Shown here: piece after piece, positions 57,625 through 64,000 of the stretch
Position numbering within the stretch: position 1 is the stretch's first letter
Layout: each line of letters starts with the position of its first letter
DNA from: Flaccisagitta enflata
Lineage: Eukaryota > Chaetognatha > Sagittoidea > Aphragmophora
NCBI GenBank assembly: GCA_965153355.1
Contig: OZ231127.1
Coordinates: forward strand, 54,250,001-54,314,000
Length of the DNA stretch: 64,000 nt
Direction: 5' to 3'
The notes under the pieces: model-generated
Told to the model about the DNA's origin: nothing
The model's input: only the letters and a program-made list of their open reading frames with translations
Databases searched by the model: none
Program-made: the position numbers and the translations under genes

Positions 57625-59144
57625 GAGATACAAACACAGCAACAAATCACGTCAATAACAACAACAAGAACAACAGCCGAAGCAACAACAATAACAACTA
57701 CAACACAAATAACAACAATAACGACAACAGCATCAACAACAATAACAACAACAACAACAGCAACAGCAACAACAACCTATCCAACACCTATGTCGGCGAC
57801 ACTTTCCGAGGTGGAGAGGAGGCAATATTTAGCCCGGACTCGCGCCCTCATCTACAATATTTACACGGGATACACCATCCAACTCCATCGGTACCTTCGC
57901 GTCCAACTAGGAATCGAAACGACCGACCTCAACGATAGAAACATCCCCCCTTGGACAAATTCGGAACGGCTGTCAGCGCAAGACGAAAGGTTCATCTTTT
58001 TTTGCGGAAGCAACGTCTTCGCATACCAAGAATACTCGAGAACGATGACGCTTTCGCATATGATGGCGGGGCTACAACATAGCCAAGCTGTGGAGGGGTA
58101 TCTCACCCAAAGCCTCAGCCAACGTCCTCAAGACCCGTTGCTCATCGCCGCGATGGATGAAATAAAAAAATGCAGCAATGCGCTTAATGTGGATGACACC
58201 ATATCAGCCGGGAATCTTTTCCTGAAACGGTATGGAAACCTCCGTATCCATCCTGACACCAAAAAATACTACGCGGTCGAGGATCCCAACCTCGAGTTAT
58301 CTCTTTCGCCCACTCTCACTCCTATGGAGGAGGCCCATCTTCAAGGTTTCCGAAGCTATATAAGGGTCATGTCTGAAAATATCAGCTATCAAACCTACCA
58401 GATCCTTCTACAGCGCCCCTACTCCTTCACAGCAGCAACTCCAACAGCATCGACTTCAGCAGTCTATCCACCCGGGGTTGCATCATCTCAAGGTTCCTCC
58501 ACAGCAACAGGCTCATCCTCCTCAGCAGAAGCAACAGCGGGCCGCAACTCCAGCAACATTGACTTCAACAATCTATCCAGTCGGGGTTGCATCTCAAGAT
58601 CCCTCCATCGCAACTTCAGCAGCGACTTTAGCAACGGCCTCATCCTCCTCTGGAGAAGCAACAGCGGTGACTCCTACAGCCGTGACTTCAGCAACATCGA
58701 CTTCAACAGGCTATCCACTCAAGGTTCTCTATCCATCTCAAGGTTCCTCCACAGCAACATTTCCGCATGAACAACAACAGCAACCTTATCACCCCCATCA
58801 TCAACAACAACATCATCAACAATATCAACAATATCAACAGTATCAACATCAACAAATTCAACAACATCATCAACATCAACAAATCCAACAACAGCATGGA
58901 CAGCAGCAACAAATCCAGCAACATCATGAGCAGCTAGTCCAACAACTTCATGTTCAGCAAGCCAATCAACATATTCAGCAATACCAACACCAACAGCATT
59001 TTCAACAGCATCTACAACCGCATCAAGGACAGCATCAAGAACTTCAGCAAATCCCACAACAAGCTCACCAGCAACAAGAGCAACAGCACCCACCCTTCGG
59101 AAATGGTGAAGGTGGTGGCGGTGGTGATGGTGATGGTGATGATG

Positions 59145-59175
<31 letters not shown>

Positions 59176-59180
59176 CTACG

Positions 59181-59213
<33 letters not shown>

Positions 59214-61408
59214 TCAACAACTACAACAACAACAACAACATCAACAACATCAACAACAACAACAACAACGGTCACGATACAACAGCAAGTAGTGACATCT
59301 CAGACAATCTCTTTCAAAACCCGATGGATGGGAGCAACGGCGGTGGTGTTGACGGAGGCGTCCGAGATAGTAATTTTGAATCCAGCAGTTCAAATCCTAT
59401 GGTCGATAGTAGTGAGGCGGTTTCAAATGACGTCGGTGACGTCATTAGAGATCCACGCTTGGATCCTCGCAGGTCCTCCGTCGCAGCACAACGCTCTCGT
59501 AATTTTAAAGTCAACGGCGGTGGCTCGAATGGCATGTTGGAGGAGGGTAATCACACCAACCGAGAAGCGCCAAAACGTCGTCATCATCAATTGAATGAAC
59601 AGCACCTCCCACCTAAACAATTTAAGAGAGAAGTCGTTACTCACACAGAGGAGGAGGATGTTGACGTCATTAATAGCGACGACAACGAGGTTCTTATCGT
59701 CAATGAAATACCGGCCGAACATGCGCAAGACGATCCGCCCGAGACGATGATGATTCCATCTTATCAAGAAAATCGACAACTCAAGGTCAAACTCCGACAG
59801 TTGAAAATCCCAAAAGACGGGGAAGACGAAGAGGAAGACGATGACGAAGAGGAAGACAAAGACGACGATGAAGATTACTTGATTGATGCTAAGGATGATG
59901 ACCTTGATGATAACAACGACGATGATGATGATGATGACCAAGTAAAGGGCAGAGGGAGAGGTAGACCGAAGGGGAGCAAAAACAAAAATTACCATCTATT
60001 ACTCTCCGCTCAAAAAGGGAAATCCAACAACGGAAGCCACAAGAACAAATCTGGTGGAGGGTACAGCAAGGGGAAGAAGAGGAACGACCACCACGACGCC
60101 GTCGTTTCTAACAACGCCCACTGCGACGGCGGCAATGGGTCTTTCGAGACCGTCGTTTCTTACAACACTCAGCGCAATGGTGACGGTGGATCTTTCGACA
60201 ACATCTTTTCAAACGTCGTCACTAACAACATCTTTTTGAACGTCGTTACTAACAACACCCACCACGGCGTCGTTTCTAGCACCACCCCTGATGATGACCG
60301 CGATTCGGAAGAGACTCTTTCGGTTGATGGCGATGGCGCTTTGGCTGGCAACGACTTCAACTTCGACACCAGCGACAACGGCATCGAAAGCCCTTCCTCA
60401 CCGAGAAAGTACACGACACAGAAAGTGATAGAGAGTTGGAAAGAGAAAACACCCTTCGAATTGCTCAAATGCCTGTGGTGTCCAAGATATTTTGAAACAA
60501 GAGTTGCGAAACAAAAGCACATCACTCGTCATCATCCGGTTTGCGTCTCCGTCTACGAATGCAGTCTCTGTGACTTTCTAACAGCCTTTTCCACAAACGC
60601 CAATCGACACCTCCCTACTCACGGAATCAATTCTACGGTGCATTTTCGAGCACTTGTTTTCAACACACATATCTACAATAATTTGGATCGGTCTGCGAAA
60701 GACCGTTACGCCGTCCTTGCCCAAGCCATGTACAGTCGGATGTATGCCAAACTCTCGCCGGCGGCGAGAGAAGAGATGCTTGATTTTTTCTTCCTTAGGC
60801 CAAGAGTAGTCCTCAGATGGGGACATTTCCCAAAATGGGTGATTGAGGAACTTGCAGAGGTCGAGCCAACTCCTGGAAGCAACGGTCTCATTCACATCGG
60901 AACCAACACCATGACGGCGATGGCCGCTAAACTCCCCACGGGCGAGAAGGCTGACAAGGATAACATAGATGACAAGGCTGACAGAATGTGTTTGAGGTCT
61001 GAGCTCCTCAAAGAAGGAGTAGCCAGAGAGACAACCGGAGATGCCAGAGATGGCAAGTCTTTCGTCTTCCGGGTTAGCTTTGACCGTTACCCCCGCAAAG
61101 AATTTTGGGATTCACTGAAAACCCTGGTCAAGGCGTACGTCGTGTACCCAGCAAACGTCGAAGTAGCAATGGCTCTGAAATCCAAGCCTATAAACCCCAT
61201 GATCACACCACTATACAGATTGCCAACGGGGAGGTCTTTCTGCAAACAGCATAGAAAAAACCCGTTTTTTGCGTTTCCAACCAGCGCTCCGATCACTTTT
61301 CAACAGAAATTCCACCAATTCATCGAAAAGGAGAATATGTGTGGGAGGAAGATCAACATCCAGCAAATCGGAGCGCGCATCCAATTGCTGTCAAAGGTCA
61401 ATGTGTAG
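55188..61408 (+). CDS. Very large Gln/Asn-rich nuclear protein, AT-hook and two C2H2 fingers
   Basis: Exon 1 55188-55365 (ATG with A at -3, G at +4; donor CGCAG|GTAAGT), intron 55366-55506, exon 2 from 55507 (acceptor ACACACAG). G|AA joins in frame. Exon 2 is broken by two apparent one-base insertions, in a C5 run (57297-57301) and a G3 run (58539-58541). Removing one base at each gives an uninterrupted 2025-residue frame. Order: Thr-rich start; helix (REEWEQRELNFLLTTRVREL); Ser/Pro/His-rich part with duplicated PPRASTA...PPSSLPSTTT blocks; long Gln runs; a non-repetitive domain at about 820-1030 (LSEVERRQYLARTRALIYNI); three imperfect Ala/Ser/Thr repeats; His/Gln, Asn and Asp/Glu runs; AT-hook GRGRGRPKGSKNK at about 1541; C2H2 fingers CLWC-x12-HITRH and CSLC-x12-HLPTH at about 1713-1763; a unique 260-residue C-terminus. 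This suggests a chromatin or transcription factor. An ATTAAA lies at 61588. Confidence 0.7.
57020..57660. repeat. (CAA)n runs encoding polyglutamine
   Basis: Long (CAA)n blocks at 57040-57107, 57189-57245, 57436-57470 and 57573-57622, separated by mixed Gln/Leu/Pro codons. CAG is rare within the runs, so the runs are DNA-level slippage products as well as coding sequence. Confidence 0.85.
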
Positions 61409-62920
61409 TTTTTTTTTTTTCGGCTTCATAATTTTTTCGGCTTGTAGTTTTTTTTCGACTTTTGTAGTTTTTTTTTTATTCGGCCTTGTAGTTTTTTTTT
61501 TTTTGAAACTCTGAACTCATATAACCGAAACATAATTAACCTTAGATCTAGTTTTTTTTCTCCTCTTAAGTAAACAAGTATATTCATATTAAACATTTCG
61601 CTCGATTATGAATCAATATGATACAAAACAAATTGACATGTTTTTTTTTCTTGTTTTTTTTTTTTTTTTTTTGGGCAACATTGTATTTTCCCCCCCTCTC
61701 AAAATCGACTTATCTGTTATACTATATTGTAAATTTGTGTCGCATTCGGTGTCTTACTCGCTCGGCCTGGACAGTTGTCAATCCATATAACTTTTATACA
61801 ACCTTCTATATAAGCACAACCTTCAATTTATAAGAACCAGGCAAAAGACAGTTAATCTCTTTTTTCCCATTATTTCTTCTTTCATATATTGGAAAACATT
61901 GTGTCGTGTCGTGTCGTCTCGTCTCGTCTCGTCTCGTTTCTTTTTTTAATTTGTAATGATTATCCATTATTGATATAGAGAAGGGCAAGTGTCTACACTT
62001 TTCTACCATTTTCTACCATTTTCTATCATTTTCTACCATTTTCTACCATTTTCTACCATTTTCTTACCCATTTTCTTCTAATAGCAACCAAAGAAAAATG
62101 TAGTTGTATGTTACTAGAATTAGCAACCAAGCAACCAAGGAAAAAAAGCAACCAAGCAACAAAGTACCAACTTTATCTTCTTTTTTTTACTTTCTACTTC
62201 TAGATGTCGTATTAGTATAATAGTTACCAAGAAAAAAAAGTACTACCCAAGCATCAAAATTATCCTCCTTTTACTTTCTACTTTTAGATGTCGTATTAGT
62301 AACATTTAAACTAATAGAAGAAGAGAAAGCGACGACGATGAGCAAAGTAATGCTTATTTCAGCAAAAAAAAAAGCTTTTTTTTCTTTTTTGTCGGGTGTG
62401 TTTTTTTTTTCGGTCTTAGTTCCTTCTAACCTCTACTATGTGCGACCATTCTATCACGCCGCATTTTCAAACTACATCCTGAAAAATAGAGGGGTGGTAA
62501 GAAGAGGGTTTTTTCACTATTTACCAGTTATTGCGATCCATTGGTAAGCGTGTTAAAGTATCTTGTGACTTGTGGCTTAGTATCATATACCGGCTTTTTC
62601 TGGTGTGAATCTCGGTTTATTTGAAAATTTTTACAGCCTCCTTGATGGTTGAGCGATATATTCTCGGCTTCGGTTCCTCCTTCCCTCTGACCAATCGTTT
62701 TAAGAAACAGCACTTGATAGATACAAAATTGCTTTTTTAATTACTACTCCATCGTTTCATTAAGCATTTAATCATCATTTTATTACATTTTCAAGTTTTC
62801 AAACCATGTTTTCTCTTTTTCCTAACCAGATTTTTGATTGACTAAGTCGGCTCACATCGAGTGAATAGACTCCCATCGAAAAAGTGAACTCACATTGGTT
62901 AAAAAGTAGACTCCCATTGA
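61409..62920. other. 3' flank with T-runs and short tandem repeats
   Basis: T10-T14 runs at 61410-61510 and 61630-61670; a pentamer array GTCTC/GTGTC at 61902-61938; seven TTTCTACCATT units at 62000-62065; two related blocks with AGCAACCAAG and ACTTCTAGATGTCGTATTAG at about 62130 and 62225. No confident gene. A plus-strand frame at 62338-62547 has no supporting signal. Confidence 0.5.
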
Positions 62921-63355
62921 TTAAGTAGACTTATATAGTCTTTCACGGAATCTTTTTAAAGTGCGAGGAGGGATCCTGTCAAAGACGGGCTCCATCCAGT
63001 CGAGACAGAGGTCAAAATCCAGCGTGACAACACCAAACAAGGAGATAAAAAAGTAAGTAAGGGAATTAGAAGTAAGTTAGTAAATGTATTAGGCCTAGTA
63101 TACTTACGGGCCTAAAACAAAGTGGGCGAAATGTCCCTTTGTCAAAGGTAGCTGAGTTGAAAACACTTTTGGGAATCTTGAATAAGCACGAAGGAGGGCC
63201 ACTTCCTGATGGGATTTAAGGCCGCTCGCCATATGTAAGATGTGGTCACTCTCCTCCTGGAGATTGTAAAGAGATGATTTTAAACCTTTTTTTCCCCTTT
63301 CCCTTCTCCAAACCCTCCATTGTTCTTTTTTCAGACTAGGATCGTTGGCGCTCAT
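62921..63355 (-). CDS. Small basic protein, two exons, unrecognised
   Basis: ATG at 63355 opens SANDPSLKKEQWRVWRRERG, KSSLYNLQEESDHILHMASG, EVALLRAYSRFPKVFSTQLP, KGHFAHFVLGP. A consensus donor (GGCCC|GTAAGTA) at 63107 and an acceptor CGTCTTTGACAG at 62976 join CC|G in frame to IPPRTLKRFRERLYKST and a stop at 62921. The product is about 100 residues, strongly basic. An in-frame stop lies 15 nt before the ATG, so this ATG is either the true start or the exon begins within those 15 nt. It may belong with the exon at 63435-63821, but the obvious donor there is out of phase. Confidence 0.5.
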
Positions 63356-63434
63356 ACTAAACCGCTCGCACTCATACTAAACCGGACACTTCCAAACTCA
63401 AGAACGCGCCTGAGAAAAAAATCGAAGAACTCAC

Positions 63435-63821
63435 CTGAGAAAAAATCGAAGGTAAGCGCCCGAAGAAAGGAGTATCACCACCAGAGTCTTCCCCTTTCAC
63501 CTCCTTTTCTTCTTCTTCTTCTTCTTCTTCTTCTTCTTCTTCACTCTTGAGATCCAAAGCAAGGCGTGTATACCAGCCTGCTTGGTCGTGATTTTTTTTC
63601 CTTTTTTCTCCTTTTTTTTCGCGTGTGTAACCGAGATATTTTTTCAATTTTTTTCTTTCTCTTTTTGTCAAACCATATTTTTCCGTTTTTAGCTCCTCTA
63701 GTAATGCTTTTGCTTGTACATCTTCACACCATTTCACCACATTGACAGGTCCTCCTTCTTCCGGGACGGTGTCGTGAGTTATTAGAGGTCGATCATCCTT
63801 TCTTTCCATCTTGACTTGGTT
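63435..63821 (-). CDS. Charged protein exon, Lys- and Glu-rich, unrecognised
   Basis: Minus-strand exon between acceptor CTCCTCCAATTGCAG (63822) and donor TTTTCTCAG|GTGAGT (63434). It reads NQVKMERKDDRPLITHDTVP, EEGGPVNVVKWCEDVQAKAL, LEELKTEKYGLTKRERKKLK, a Lys/Arg stretch, WYTRLALDLKS, then 12 Glu (GAA run) and GDTPFFGRLPSIFSQ. Composition suggests a nuclear or nucleolar protein. The Met at 63809 could be the start; otherwise a preceding exon ending ATTTGACTCAG|GTGAAA (about 63893) is phase-compatible. No downstream exon was matched in phase with certainty. Confidence 0.5.
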
Positions 63822-63909
63822 CTGCAATTGGAGGAGCCGAAATAAACAACAAAGGATACAAGGTAAGCATTCATTCGATTATTTTTTTTTTCACCTGAGT
63901 CAAATGCCA

Positions 63910-63935
63910 CCGTCTTACAAAGTTTTGTAAGACGG
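63910..63935. repeat. Perfect 12-bp stem, 2-nt loop
   Basis: CCGTCTTACAAA-GT-TTTGTAAGACGG is a near-perfect palindrome lying just upstream (minus-strand sense) of the candidate donor at 63893, so it may fall in a transcribed leader or exon. Confidence 0.7.
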
Positions 63936-64000
63936 CAAAACATATAGTTTATGACTTTTAACACTCTCTTTGACGTTTTCCACCGACTTACAATCATTTA

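Overview
This is a eukaryotic nuclear window, very probably from an invertebrate animal. The evidence is spliced genes with GT-AG introns, LINE and DNA-transposon debris, and an extreme load of microsatellites and minisatellites. The density of (GA)n, (CA)n and tetranucleotide runs and the many (GTCY)n-bearing elements would suit an arthropod such as a crustacean, but no marker here fixes the taxon. One 10-base N gap lies at 48119-48128.

Region 1-51 kb is repeat-dominated. Its main component is one family of short elements, about twenty copies whole or partial. One end carries a hairpin (AGTCGCGT, short loop, ACGCGACT), next to a (GGTC/CGTC)n tract. The other end carries a subterminal AGTCGCGTGC and a terminal AACAAGGCCGGATACACGG-type sequence. 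This matches non-autonomous Helentron-like (HINE / DINE-1 / mini-me) elements. In four copies the centre is blown up into minisatellite arrays of 1-3 kb, including about 119 copies of a 24-bp unit at 36.2-39.0 kb that is open on both strands. Other mobile DNA includes two hAT-type elements with intact 8-bp target duplications (30.2-31.2 kb and 42.9-43.2 kb), a 595-bp foldback with a 10-bp duplication (20.2-20.8 kb), a 2.9-kb long inverted repeat (32.3-35.2 kb), a pogo-like MITE, a GAGCGAGC-rich MITE family, FB-like elements with AGGCCT minisatellites, two LINE C-terminal fragments and a Tc1/mariner relic.

Embedded in the repeats is a minus-strand, three-exon gene (23323 to 11019) whose splice phases all agree. 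It predicts an 824-residue multi-pass membrane protein with an XK-related-like N-terminal part. Plus-strand fragments of a membrane-protein gene, partly duplicated, lie in its 8.2-kb second intron. An exon with a P-loop (SSSGKT) ends at the N gap at 48.1-48.4 kb.

Region 51.8-64 kb is the gene-rich part. A TATA box at 51.83 kb is followed by a 107-codon frame. Next comes a two-exon Ser/Thr-rich protein with a C-terminal membrane anchor (52.8-54.55 kb), then a very large Gln/Asn-rich nuclear protein (55188-61408) with an AT-hook and two C2H2 zinc fingers. The large gene reads through only if two single-base homopolymer insertions are discounted; then it encodes 2025 residues. Minus-strand exons of one or two small genes lie at 62.9-63.8 kb. 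Nothing seen links these genes functionally beyond the nuclear character of the largest.
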